In this document: piece by piece, positions 43,551-51,537 of the stretch
Layout: each line of letters opens with the position of its first letter
Position numbering within the stretch: the stretch's first letter is position 1
Assembly (NCBI RefSeq): GCF_006716185.1
Contig: NZ_VFOP01000001.1
Coordinates: 372,001 to 436,000 of the forward strand
Source of the DNA: Ornithinicoccus hortensis
GTDB lineage: Bacteria > Actinomycetota > Actinomycetes > Actinomycetales > Dermatophilaceae
Direction: 5' to 3'
DNA length: 64,000 nt
Position numbers and translations under genes: made by a program
Notes under the pieces: generated by a model
Seen by the model: only the letters and a program-made list of their open reading frames with translations
Told to the model about the DNA's origin: nothing
Database searches by the model: none

Positions 43551-44006
43551 ATGGTGCTGCTGCGTAGCAATCCCGTCAGGTACGTCGACCCGGCCGCGGA
43601 GACACGCCGCCGGACCGACGGACCGTCAGAACGAGCTCGGGTCATCCCGATGGATGCCTGGCGCGAGGATGACGCATTCGTCATCGAGTTCGAGTTGCCG
43701 GGCCTCGACGCGGAAGCCATCGGCCTGGATGCTGAGCGGGGGGTGGTCACCATCACTGCCGAACGGCCGGACCTTACGGACGACATCGAGCCGATCGTGG
43801 CAGAGCGGCCCCGGGGAACCTTCCGGAGGCACTTGGTGCTGGGTGAGAACCTCGACGTCGACGACTGCGTTGCGAAGTACGACGCTGGCGTGTTGACGTT
43901 GCGCGTCCCGCTGGCCCGCGAGACCAGAAGCCACAAGATCCCGATCTCATCGCCAGAGGAGCCTCGCCCGGACGCCGCGTCCACGGAGCGTGGTGGTGGG
44001 TCATGA
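43551..44006 (+). CDS. Small heat-shock protein Hsp20 (alpha-crystallin)
   Basis: 151 residues. The alpha-crystallin domain runs from RVIPMDAWREDDAFVIEFEL through GLDAERGVVTITAERPDL to RGTFRRHLVLGENLDVDDC and KYDAGVLTLRVPLA. The N-terminus is short and the tail is polar with the I-x-I type anchor HKIPISSPEEP. It binds unfolding proteins without ATP. The ATG at 43551 has GGAGG eight bases upstream. It is first in a small chaperone operon with a J-domain gene; control by the divergent MerR protein is likely. Confidence 0.9.
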   Translation: MVLLRSNPVRYVDPAAETRRRTDGPSERARVIPMDAWREDDAFVIEFELPGLDAEAIGLDAERGVVTITAERPDLTDDIEPIVAERPRGTFRRHLVLGENLDVDDCVAKYDAGVLTLRVPLARETRSHKIPISSPEEPRPDAASTERGGGS

Positions 44007-44299
44007 CAACGATCACGAGCCCGCCCCCCGTCAGAGACGCTGACCCGGGACACCGAGGAGTTCTCGGTGAGGCGCTTTACGCCGAGCAGGAGTGGATCGA
44101 CGCCGAGTTCGAGGCCCTGATGCGGTCCGGCTGGCCAGAGCGCCCCGACGGGCAGGACCGGACTCAACCCCCACGACGTCGGCCGCAGGAAGGTCGGCTC
44201 ACACGGACCCCGCGACCCCTCGTCCCAGCGGCGCAGCGGCGGCGTCACCGAGGACGCGGTCGACAGCGGAGCCCTCCGGGCCCTACATCGTCCACCTAG
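44003..44299 (+). CDS. Small hypothetical protein coupled to hsp20
   Basis: 98-residue frame whose ATG overlaps the hsp20 stop by four bases (ATGA). The N-terminal half contains an acidic amphipathic segment (ALYAEQEWIDAEFEALMRSG, about residues 25-44), while the second half is arginine/proline-rich and of low complexity. I recognise no family. The overlap supports translation of at least the first half; the basic tail has the composition of a non-coding frame, so the original stop may have been lost. Function unknown. Confidence 0.5.
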   Translation: MTTITSPPPVRDADPGHRGVLGEALYAEQEWIDAEFEALMRSGWPERPDGQDRTQPPRRRPQEGRLTRTPRPLVPAAQRRRHRGRGRQRSPPGPTSST

Positions 44300-44488
44300 T
44301 CCATGCCCCCGGTGGCCCTGCCGGGTGCAGGATCCCGCGGCTCCCGTCAGCCGGCCGGTTCAGTGAGGTGGCGGCGCAAGAGCGCCCAACGGTGACACCC
44401 CGACACGTGGAACTGACCCGGTTGATGGGAGCCGCACCATGCCACGCGAGACGCTGCCGTGTACCGGCTGTTGAAAGGAGGTGCCCAC

Positions 44489-44851
44489 GTGTCTCTCTCG
44501 CGGGACCCGTATGCCGTGCTCGGCGTGCCGCGCCACGCCGCCCCTCAGGAGATCAGCCGCGCCTACCGGGTACTCCTCCGCCGGTACCACCCGGACACGC
44601 GGCCACCCGTCGCCGCCGCGTCACCAGCCGGAGGTCCGGCATCCGACGCCCGGCTGCAGGACATACTCATGGCCTACGCCGCACTCCGGAAGACTCGCGG
44701 CAGAGCCGCGGGCGCTGCCGCGACGTACGAGCCGCACGCGACGCGCATCCCGGTGACCATCCGCCGGGCTCCCGCTCCACCAGGGAGACAGGCTCCAACG
44801 ATCGTGGCCGGCCCCGTGAGGTGGGGCCCGTCCGAGGTCAGAGGGCGGTAG
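44489..44851 (+). CDS. J-domain (DnaJ-like) co-chaperone
   Basis: 120 residues. A J-domain occupies residues 5-60: DPYAVLGVPRHAAPQEISRA, YRVLLRRYHPDTRPP with the essential HPD, a low-complexity insertion in the loop, and DILMAYAALRKTRGR. No zinc-finger or C-terminal substrate domain follows; the tail is basic and proline-rich. It should stimulate a DnaK ATPase. The GTG is chosen because AAAGGAGGTG lies six bases upstream; the frame extends 10 codons further without support. It follows hsp20 and a small gene on the same strand. Confidence 0.85.
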   Translation: MSLSRDPYAVLGVPRHAAPQEISRAYRVLLRRYHPDTRPPVAAASPAGGPASDARLQDILMAYAALRKTRGRAAGAAATYEPHATRIPVTIRRAPAPPGRQAPTIVAGPVRWGPSEVRGR

Positions 44852-44873
44852 TCGACGGCCCCGGCAGCCAGTC

Positions 44874-45218
44874 CTACTCGAGCCACTCCGTGACGAACTC
44901 CGGGTTCGCGTGGATGTGCACAGCCTCATACCCCTGCGGCCCCGTCGAGAACCGGTGCGGCGTGTCGGCGGGCACCACGAGCACCTGACCCGCGCGACCT
45001 TCCACGGTCTCCGAACCGATGGTGAAGGTGGCCGAGCCACGCCGGATGATGAACGTCTCGGCATACGGATGCTGGTGCAGCCGCGGCCCCACACCGGCCT
45101 GCGATGTGGCCTCCAGGATGATCGAGATGTTGGCGTCCCCGGGAAGGCGCTGATAGTTCTCGGTCCAGTCCTCGCCGTCGTCCCGGCCGTCGGCGCGTTC
45201 AATGACGAATCCGTCCAT
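44874..45218 (-). CDS. Cupin-domain protein
   Basis: 114-residue single cupin. Motif 1 is HQHPYAETFIIRRGSATFTI near residue 47 (GxxxHxHxxxxE-like, G of VGPRLHQHPYAET) and motif 2 is AGQVLVVPADTPHRFSTGP near 80, so metal ligands His/His/Glu and His are present. The leaderless layout (TAGGTT, seven bases, ATG) selects the start at 45218 over an upstream GTG. It is convergent with the J-domain gene. Substrate unknown. Confidence 0.85.
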   Translation of the reverse strand: MDGFVIERADGRDDGEDWTENYQRLPGDANISIILEATSQAGVGPRLHQHPYAETFIIRRGSATFTIGSETVEGRAGQVLVVPADTPHRFSTGPQGYEAVHIHANPEFVTEWLE

Positions 45219-45225
45219 GGTTTCG

Positions 45226-45231
45226 AACCTA
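45226..45231 (-). promoter_or_regulatory. -10 box of leaderless cupin gene
   Basis: TAGGTT on the minus strand, seven bases before the ATG at 45218. This spacing places the transcript start on the start codon. Confidence 0.45.
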
Positions 45232-45330
45232 ACGCTCACGCCCCGGCAGGGCACACCGATTTGGTTCGTCGGAGGTCCCGGCCGCGCCCAACCGTGGCCT
45301 CCCGGTCGGCCCTTCGCGAGACGACGCTCG

Positions 45331-45537
45331 CTACTCCCTCGGGTAGTCCTCGTCCGCCTCCCCGACGGACGCCGCCTGCTCGATCCGGTCCGCCTCGTCT
45401 GCGGTCATGTCATCGGCAGTGATGTCAGCGGCCGTGGGCTTGGACGTCTCGTCGACGGCCTCGTCCGCACTCACGTTTTGGTCCACGCGGTCGCCCTCGC
45501 CGCCGCCACCTTCGAGATCCCGTGGTGAGTGCGTCAT
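45331..45537 (-). CDS. Small highly acidic hypothetical protein
   Basis: 68 residues beginning MTHSPRDLEGGGGEGDRVDQ with 24 or so Asp/Glu and almost no hydrophobic core, ending SVGEADEDYPRE; probably disordered. The ATG has a strong ribosome site (GGAGGAG) at correct spacing, which is the main evidence that it is real. It stands alone between the cupin gene and an SDR gene on the same strand. I know no family; similar acidic proteins occur in stress-resistant actinobacteria. Confidence 0.6.
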   Translation of the reverse strand: MTHSPRDLEGGGGEGDRVDQNVSADEAVDETSKPTAADITADDMTADEADRIEQAASVGEADEDYPRE

Positions 45538-45654
45538 GGTCTCCTCCAGATGGGCGAGTGAGCCAACGAGCCCCGTCGGCGGGTCCCGCGTCGTCGCTGG
45601 TCCTGCGGGCTCTTCCAGGATCGGGCAGGTCCTCGCCCGGCGCAACCGGCCGGC

Positions 45655-46440
45655 TCACCGCACTCCGGTGCCGCCGATCAAGAGCTCCTCGGCGTAGGCG
45701 TCCCGAGGGTGGTCCAGCACGGAAAGGATCATGGCCGCGGCCGACGAAGGGGCGACGAGGGTGGCGGGGTCGTAGTCCCTTCCGAATGCGGTGCGCACGC
45801 GTTCCAGCAGGTCGGTAGCGGTGGCCGGCGGGAAGACGGATGTCACGCGGACTCCCGACGCGGACTCCTCGGCGCGCAACGAATCCGCGAATTCGCGCAG
45901 TGCCGCTTTGGTGGCGACGTACCCCGACCACTTCGGCACCCCGGTGACACCGGGTGCGGCATTGACCAAGATGACGTGCCCGGCGCCGAGCCGGAGGGCA
46001 GGCAGCAGGGCCGCCGTCAGCCGGCCCGCCGAGGCGACGTTGACCTCCCACACCTCGGTCCAACTCTCGGGCGTCGTGTCCGCGACAGCCACCACGTCGC
46101 CAACGGCCGCGTTGTGCACCAGCACGTCGACCTCTGGCAGCGAGCGCAGGGGCTCAGGCACGTCCCGCTTGGCCGCCTGGTCCCAGATCACCGGGACGAC
46201 GGTGCCGGTCGCGGGGTCGGCACCCCTGGCCCCCCTGGGGGGACCGTCGCCGCCCGACTGGGAGGCGGCGGCCCCACACGCGAGGTCCACGACTTCGGCG
46301 AGACGTTCCTCCGAGCGACCGACCGCCAGGACCCGATACCCGCGGGCAATCAGCCGGTAGACGAGGTGCTCCCCGATCCCACCCGTCGCTCCGGTCACCA
46401 CGGCGGTAGGGACAGGGGACGCGCTGGTCACGCGCCTCAT
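45655..46440 (-). CDS. Short-chain dehydrogenase-like protein, catalytic Ser not seen
   Basis: 261 residues with a classical SDR fold: AVVTGATGGIGEHLVYRLIA near residue 13, VDVLVHNAAVGDVV near 103 (the NNAG-type motif), and YVATKAALREFADSLRAEE near 170 with Tyr and Lys. The position of the catalytic Ser, normally in a VNxSS stretch about 13 residues before the Tyr, reads VNAAPGVTGVPKW, so Ser is replaced by Ala. It may be an inactive or non-standard enzyme. Insertions around residue 55-80 lengthen the loop after the NADP-binding helix. Confidence 0.83.
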   Translation of the reverse strand: MRRVTSASPVPTAVVTGATGGIGEHLVYRLIARGYRVLAVGRSEERLAEVVDLACGAAASQSGGDGPPRGARGADPATGTVVPVIWDQAAKRDVPEPLRSLPEVDVLVHNAAVGDVVAVADTTPESWTEVWEVNVASAGRLTAALLPALRLGAGHVILVNAAPGVTGVPKWSGYVATKAALREFADSLRAEESASGVRVTSVFPPATATDLLERVRTAFGRDYDPATLVAPSSAAAMILSVLDHPRDAYAEELLIGGTGVR

Positions 46441-46464
46441 CCTGCCACGGTGGAGGATCGGGGG

Positions 46465-47285
46465 CTACCTGCCGTCGCTCAGCCCCCGGGCCCACGCTGT
46501 CCAGGCCGGGAGCTGCTCGTCACGCACGGCAGCACCCTCGTCGTCGCCGTACAGGTACCACTGGACCACCAGCGAGGTGACGCCCCCGTAGTGCATCGTG
46601 GCGAGCCCCGCGATGCCGGGTCCCGGCGCCTTGGTGCGCACGAAGATCTGCTCGTCGTCCACGCATTCGACGACACCGGCCAGTGGCGGCACGGGCGATG
46701 CGGTGGCGACGTCCCGGCCCACGGCACCCGGACGCAGCCCCGCGAGCCCCACGAGGTCCCACCGCCCGCCTTCCGGGTTTGTGCCGGTCCCGACCTCCTG
46801 CTGCACGAGCAAGGTGGTCACGGATTGGCCGGCGAAGTGCGTCAGGTAGAGGTGCATGATGCGCAGCGCACTCGTCCAGCCCTCGAGAGTCTGGTCCACC
46901 GTCGCGCCACTGGTCGCCGCCGGCGAGGAACCCCGAGGAGAGGCGCACCACACAGGTGTCTCCGGAGACTGCCTCGATCAAGAACTCGGTGTTCCAGGTC
47001 AACACGGGGTCTCGGGGCCGTGCCAGTCGGCCTCGTCGTAGGCGATGCGGCGCCGGGGTTCGTATGCCGTGATGGTCCCCTCGGGGTCACCGTAGGACCC
47101 GTGGTGGGTCACCATCCGGCCACCGACGTGTGGCTCGACGTCGGCCGGTACGAAACCAGGCCTTGATGCCGGGGCCGGTGGCGATCGCCTCCCAGACTTG
47201 CTCCGGGGTGCCGGGGACGGGGACCTCGAGCACGGCGCGGTAGCGGCCTTCCTCGTCGTCGATGGACCTGCGGATCTCAAATCAT
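46465..47285 (-). pseudogene. SRPBCC (AHSA1/START-like) protein, multiple frameshifts
   Basis: Pieces of one SRPBCC protein read in order across three frames: EIRRSIDDEEGRYRAVLEVP with PEQVWEAIATGPGIKAWF, then VPADVEPHVGGRMVTHHGSY, then VLTWNTEFLIEAVSGDTCVV, then ATVDQTLEGWTSALRIMHLY to the end QLPAWTAWARGLSDGR. The breaks are single-base indels near 47280 (extra T), 47155 (extra T), 47005 (missing base) and 46905. The ATG at 47285 is followed at once by a stop unless one T is removed. Intact neighbours argue against poor sequence quality. The partner ArsR-type gene upstream is also broken. Confidence 0.85.
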
Positions 47286-47708
47286 GGGGCTGCTCCTCGG
47301 GGATCGGGTAGGCACCGACGAGCAGCCGGTGACGTCGGCCGCCCCCGGAACGCTCGTCGTGGTGCCGGGCGATGACGGCGTTGACCGCCTCGGTCAGGTC
47401 ACGGGCGAAGTCGGCCCGCGCGTCGGGTGTCACGAAGGTGATCTCGGCGTCGAGCGCGAGGATCTGCACAGGGCTGCCTGTGTCCTGCGACCGGCGCAGC
47501 AGGACGCCCACCTCGCGCAGCGCGCGGCCCGCCAGTGCCGCGAGGTAGGCCCCGGAGAGGCGGTCGGGGCGCCCGACGGAGTCCGGCTGTGCCGCGGCGG
47601 CACCGAGGGCCTCGGGCGAGACCAGGTAGGGAGCCGCGCCCGCACCGGGTCGAGCGCGGCGATGGCCGCCTCGGGGACGGCGATCACGTCCACGGATGGC
47701 CTGCTCAC
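47277..47708 (-). pseudogene. ArsR-type regulator with its helix-turn-helix deleted
   Basis: The frame begins VSRPSVDVIAVPEAAIAALD and PVRARL, the N-terminus of the actinobacterial ArsR-like regulators that pair with SRPBCC genes, then jumps out of frame straight to YLVSPEALGAAAAQPDSVGR and the intact C-terminal part VREVGVLLRRSQDTGS-like to HRLLVGAYPIPEEQPHD. Roughly 65-70 residues holding the whole winged helix are missing at about 47625. Its stop has also been lost through the extra T that breaks the SRPBCC start. It cannot bind DNA as written. Confidence 0.8.
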
Positions 47709-47739
47709 GACGCCATCGTGCCTTTGACAGTTTTTGTTG

Positions 47740-48288
47740 TTAATCGTCGAGCGGGCCCGCCAGAGCGGCTCGAAGTCGCTCCACCGTCGGGGCGACGCCG
47801 CCGTTGGCGTCGACCACGACGGCACCGGTGCGCTCCTCCCGGAGAGCCGTCATGGAGGCGACAAACGCCTCGGCATCCTCGGGATCCGAGAGCGGACCGT
47901 TCACGAGGTGTTCGGGCCGCTGCGGGTCCGCCCGGCGAGCGGAGAGCCGCTGCCTCAACCTGTCGGCCGAGACGTCGAGGACGACCTCGCACCACCGTGC
48001 TCCGACCTCCCCCGCCAGATGTTCCAACTCCTCGATGTAGGGGGTGCGTGCGAGGTACTGCCCGACCAGCACGTCGCGCCCGTCCGTCAGGTGAGCCCTG
48101 GCCAGCGCCAGTGCGAGGCGCCGGGCCGCGAGGCCCGACTCGGGCTGGTAATCCGCCCAGCGGCCCAGGGAGTGCTTGAGCAGGTCCACGTCGAGCGCCA
48201 GCGCCAGGGGGCGGGACTCCACCACCTTGGACACGACCGTGGACTTGCCGGAGCCGGGGGCGCCGTTGACCAGCGCGAGCAGGGACAT
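47740..48288 (-). CDS. AAA/P-loop ATPase, kinase-like
   Basis: 182 residues with Walker A LVNGAPGSGKSTVVSKVVES at residues 6-25, an ALALDVDLLKHSLGRWADYQ segment resembling the DxD of nucleoside or small-molecule kinases, and CEVVLDVSADRLRQRLSARR with the LID-like arginines. It ends DANGGVAPTVERLRAALAG. Such stand-alone proteins are annotated as AAA ATPases or zeta-like kinases; the substrate is unknown. It is divergent from a phosphotransferase gene 84 bases away. The upstream frame has no start evidence; the ATG at 48288 is chosen at the P-loop. Confidence 0.8.
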   Translation of the reverse strand: MSLLALVNGAPGSGKSTVVSKVVESRPLALALDVDLLKHSLGRWADYQPESGLAARRLALALARAHLTDGRDVLVGQYLARTPYIEELEHLAGEVGARWCEVVLDVSADRLRQRLSARRADPQRPEHLVNGPLSDPEDAEAFVASMTALREERTGAVVVDANGGVAPTVERLRAALAGPLDD

Positions 48289-48372
48289 GCCCCAGGGGTA
48301 GGCACGTTCCGGGACGGTGGCCTGCGGATAACCCGTTGCGTCGGGCCGCTCCGGGAGACTTGTATCAATCCG

Positions 48373-49284
48373 ATGAGCACGCTCCACACCGACGAGGTCG
48401 ACATCGACGACTCGACGCTCCGTCAGCTGGTCGACGACCAGTTCCCGCAGTGGCGCGGACTGTCGCTGCGGCCCGCGGGGCACGGGACGGACAACCGGAT
48501 GGTGCGCCTGGGGGACGAGCTCGTGCTGCGGCTGCCGAGGACCCCGGGGACCGCCGAGGACGTGGCCAAGGAGAGCTGGTGGTTGCCGCGGCTCTCGCCG
48601 CACCTGCCGCTGGAGGTCCCGACTCCGATGGGCACCGGCGCCCCGGGGGCCGGGTACCCGTTCCCGTGGTCGGTCTACCGGTGGATCGAGGGGGAACCGG
48701 TGGACCCCGAGCGGCTCCGGGATCCCGAGCTGTTCGGCGTCGATCTCGCGCGGTTCGTCCGTGCGCTACACCGGATCGACCTGATGGGCGCCACCCGTGA
48801 GGGCACGCTGAGCCACTACCGCGGCGGACGGCTGAGCGATCTCGACGCCTCAGTCCGGACAGACCTCGAGGCCTGCCGGTGGCTGCCCGGCCTCGACCTG
48901 GACCTGACGCGGCTGGAGGCGATCTGGGAGGACGCGGTGGACCAGAGCCTTCCGGCCCAACCGCACACGTGGATGCACAGCGACCTCAAGCCGTCCAACC
49001 TGGTTGTCCGCGACGGCCGGCTGGTGGGCGTCATCGACTTCGGCGGGCTGTCCGTCGGCGACCCCGCCGGCGAGCACGCCGCCATCTGGGACCTGCCGGC
49101 TGCGGCACGACGCTCGTATGCCGAGGAGCTGGCGATCCCGCGCGGAACCCGGGTATTGGCCCGGGCCTGGGCGCTGGCCATCTCGCTCTCGGGTGTCCCC
49201 TACTACTGGGAGACGTGGCCGCCATTCGTCCAGGAGTGCCTGCGCAGGCTGCGGCTGATCCTCGCCGATCCGGACGACCTGTAG
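48373..49284 (+). CDS. Aminoglycoside phosphotransferase-family kinase
   Basis: 303 residues of the APH/ChoK fold: LSLRPAGHGTDNRMVRLGDE near residue 30 (nucleotide loop), VLRLPRTPG, YPFPWSVYRWIEGEPVDP near 97, the catalytic loop HTWMHSDLKPSNLVVRDG near 200 and VGVIDFGGLSVGDPAGEH near 217 in place of the kinase DFG. Many such actinobacterial proteins have no proven antibiotic substrate. No ribosome site precedes the ATG and a TTGTAT box lies seven bases upstream, so the mRNA is probably leaderless. Confidence 0.86.
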   Translation: MSTLHTDEVDIDDSTLRQLVDDQFPQWRGLSLRPAGHGTDNRMVRLGDELVLRLPRTPGTAEDVAKESWWLPRLSPHLPLEVPTPMGTGAPGAGYPFPWSVYRWIEGEPVDPERLRDPELFGVDLARFVRALHRIDLMGATREGTLSHYRGGRLSDLDASVRTDLEACRWLPGLDLDLTRLEAIWEDAVDQSLPAQPHTWMHSDLKPSNLVVRDGRLVGVIDFGGLSVGDPAGEHAAIWDLPAAARRSYAEELAIPRGTRVLARAWALAISLSGVPYYWETWPPFVQECLRRLRLILADPDDL

Positions 49285-49298
49285 CGGCGACCGGGACG

Positions 49299-49380
49299 CC
49301 AGACCACGCGTCCGGTGGCCGTCAGGAGCGCCAGACCGCGCGTCCGGTGCCCGTCAGGAGCGCCAGACCACGCGTCCGGT
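49299..49380. repeat. 32-bp tandem repeat, locus D
   Basis: Units begin CCAGACC at 49299, 49331 and 49363, exactly 32 bases apart, each with the core GCGTCCGGT and a GTCAGGAGCG tail. The core matches the 33-bp arrays at loci A-C, but the spacing is one base shorter and the tail differs. It fills the gap between convergent genes. Confidence 0.85.
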
Positions 49381-50930
49381 CAGATCACCTCGAAGGCGGC
49401 CATCATCATCATGTCCTCGTGCTCCAGATTGTGGCAGTGGAAGACGTACTTGCCCCGGTAGCCGTCGAACCGCAGCAGGATCTCGGCGCGCCCGCCGTTG
49501 TCCAGGTTGACGGTGTCCTTCCATCCGGAGTTGAACGGCCCCGGATCATCGTCCCCGTTCGCGGCGAGGACCTGGAAGGGCGCCAGGTGGATGTGGAACG
49601 GGTGCTCGACGTTCAGGCCCCGGATCGTCCACTTTTCCACCGTGCCCAGCCTGGGTTGCGCGACGATGGTGTCCGGGCTGAAGGCCTCGCCGTTCACGGT
49701 CCACAGCGTCATCCCGTGGGCCTCGGCCCCGCCCCGCTGGAGCACGAACTCCCGTTCGGCCACCGCGTCGGCTTCGGTCAACGTCTCCAGGTCGGCGAGC
49801 CGGTCCGGCACCACGCTGTCGTCCTGCTCCTCCCGGGCGACCACGAACCGCATGACCTCGGCCGTGCGGCCCCGCCCGCGCTCGTTGACCAGGGTGATCT
49901 CGTCACCGACGGCATGACCGGAGAAGTCCACGACGACGTCGAACCGCTCCGCCTGCGCGATATCGATCTCCTCGTGCTCGACCGGTGCGGCGAGGAGCCC
50001 CAGGTCGCTGCCGATCTGGACGAAGGAGGGTCCGCCGTCCAGCCGGAGCCGGTAGCGACGTGCGTTCGACGCGTTCAGGATCCGGAACCGGTAGCGGACC
50101 GCCGCCACCTCGAGCACCGGCCACGGCGCCCCGTTCACCAGGATGCAGTCGCCCAGCACCCCGCTCATGAAGTCCGAGGTGACCCCCGGCATACCGGTCA
50201 GCGAATCGTCGACCGAGGGATAGGCGAATGACCCGTCCGACGCGAACGCCCGGTCGCAGACCAGCAGCGGGATGTCCCGGTCCCCGGACGGCAGCCCCAG
50301 CGACTCTTCGTGCTCGTCGTGGACCAGGTGGAAGCCGGCGAGGCCCCGATAGACCTGTGGCCCGGTGAAGTCCATCCGGTGGTCGTGGTACCAGAGCGTC
50401 GCGGCCGGCTGATCCATTTCGTAGACGTACTCCCGGTCGCTCCCCGGCAGCACCAGGTCCGTCGGGAAGCCGTCGTGCTCGGGCGCCGTGACCCCGCCGT
50501 GCAGGTGCACGACCGTCGGCACCGGCAGGTCGTTGCGGTGCCGCACGACGGACCGGCGACCACGGCGCGACACCACGGTGGGGCCCGGAAAGGTGCCCTC
50601 GTAGCCCCAGACCTCGGTGGTCCGTCCCGGCAGGATCTCGGCCTCGCCTGGCCGCTGGGTGATCTCGTAGTAGTCGGTCGTGCCATCGGTGCGCACCGGG
50701 GCGAGGACGTCCGGGATCGGCAGCGGGACACGGAACGGCTGCGGCAGTTCGACCTCGCTCTCCAGCAGGCCGCCGGCGCTGCCCTCGGCGCTGTTGTTGC
50801 CGCCGCCGCTGGGGAAGATGCTGCTGCAGCCCGTCAGCGCCGGCGGTGCGACCAGCCCGCCCAGGGCCAGCGCGCCGAGCCGGACCACGGTGCGGCGCGT
50901 TGGCCCCTCCCCGGACGGGTGATCCGTCAC
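49380..50930 (-). CDS. Multicopper oxidase (CotA/bilirubin-oxidase-like), exported
   Basis: 516 residues. Tat-type signal RRTVVRLGALALGGLVAPPA ends in a lipobox LTGC, so it is probably a Tat-exported lipoprotein. All four copper-ligand motifs are present: HLHGG near residue 143, WYHDHR near 180, HPFHIHLAPFQVL near 443 and HCHNLEHEDMMMM near 497 with the type-1 Cys. The methionine-rich C-terminus (MMMM) may hold the axial ligand. It oxidises phenols, metals or bilirubin-like compounds outside the cell. The GTG overlaps the stop of the membrane-protein gene by four bases. Confidence 0.93.
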   Translation of the reverse strand: MTDHPSGEGPTRRTVVRLGALALGGLVAPPALTGCSSIFPSGGGNNSAEGSAGGLLESEVELPQPFRVPLPIPDVLAPVRTDGTTDYYEITQRPGEAEILPGRTTEVWGYEGTFPGPTVVSRRGRRSVVRHRNDLPVPTVVHLHGGVTAPEHDGFPTDLVLPGSDREYVYEMDQPAATLWYHDHRMDFTGPQVYRGLAGFHLVHDEHEESLGLPSGDRDIPLLVCDRAFASDGSFAYPSVDDSLTGMPGVTSDFMSGVLGDCILVNGAPWPVLEVAAVRYRFRILNASNARRYRLRLDGGPSFVQIGSDLGLLAAPVEHEEIDIAQAERFDVVVDFSGHAVGDEITLVNERGRGRTAEVMRFVVAREEQDDSVVPDRLADLETLTEADAVAEREFVLQRGGAEAHGMTLWTVNGEAFSPDTIVAQPRLGTVEKWTIRGLNVEHPFHIHLAPFQVLAANGDDDPGPFNSGWKDTVNLDNGGRAEILLRFDGYRGKYVFHCHNLEHEDMMMMAAFEVI

Positions 50931-51394
50931 CGCTGGTCACCTGCCGCGGATCCGGTATGCCGACCCGGTGCCACCGGGTGAGCCGGCGCACGGCCGACGC
51001 CGCGCGCCCGCTGCAGCAACAGCGCGAGACCCCCCGCGACCAGGCCCCAGAGGGCGTTCGTGATCAGCAGCGGGATGATCCCGAACGGCGTCGCCAGCGG
51101 GCCCTTCAGCTCACCGCTGAGGATGGGCGACAGGATCGCGCTGACGATAACCGCCAGCACGGCATAGACGATCCCGGCGGCTACCAGCGTCGCGACCGGT
51201 CGGTGCACCCGGCTGAGCCCCACGGCGAGCACCCAGACGGCGGTGATGACGGTGGTCAGGGTGAGGACGGTGCCGGGCTGGCCGAAGACGTCGGTGAGGC
51301 CGACGATGGAGAACAGCGGGCGGATCATGGCGAAGGCCCCCAGGCCGATGGCGAGGGGCCAGTGGATGGTTCGTGGTGTGGTCGTGGTGTTCAT
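50927..51394 (-). CDS. Four-helix membrane protein upstream of multicopper oxidase
   Basis: 155 residues with four hydrophobic segments (about 13-30, 40-60, 68-88 and 108-127), a short N-terminus MNTTTTPRTIHWPLAIGLGA and a basic C-terminus. I recognise no enzyme motif. It is translationally coupled to the copper oxidase by a GTGA overlap and is divergent from a sensor kinase gene 143 bases away. It could be a small transporter or helper for the oxidase; that is guesswork. Confidence 0.75.
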   Translation of the reverse strand: MNTTTTPRTIHWPLAIGLGAFAMIRPLFSIVGLTDVFGQPGTVLTLTTVITAVWVLAVGLSRVHRPVATLVAAGIVYAVLAVIVSAILSPILSGELKGPLATPFGIIPLLITNALWGLVAGGLALLLQRARGVGRAPAHPVAPGRHTGSAAGDQR

Positions 51395-51537
51395 GCTTCG
51401 ACGCTAGGTCCGGCCGACTGGTCGGCCTGTCGGTCCGAACTCGTCACTTCCCGGACGGGTATGCGCCCCTGGCAGACCCCCGGTGTCGCCTTTCGACGTA
51501 CCCGCCCGGCCGCGGTCGGTGCCACGATGGAGGCACT

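Noticed and set aside
43509-47708. Genomic island or mobile element around the HNH, Hsp20 and pseudogene region
   Set aside because: No integrase, transposase, att-like repeat or tRNA is visible, and base composition looks like the rest of the window.
48373-49284. Calling the phosphotransferase an antibiotic-resistance gene
   Set aside because: The APH fold is visible but no residue pattern identifies an aminoglycoside substrate; most chromosomal relatives have unknown roles.
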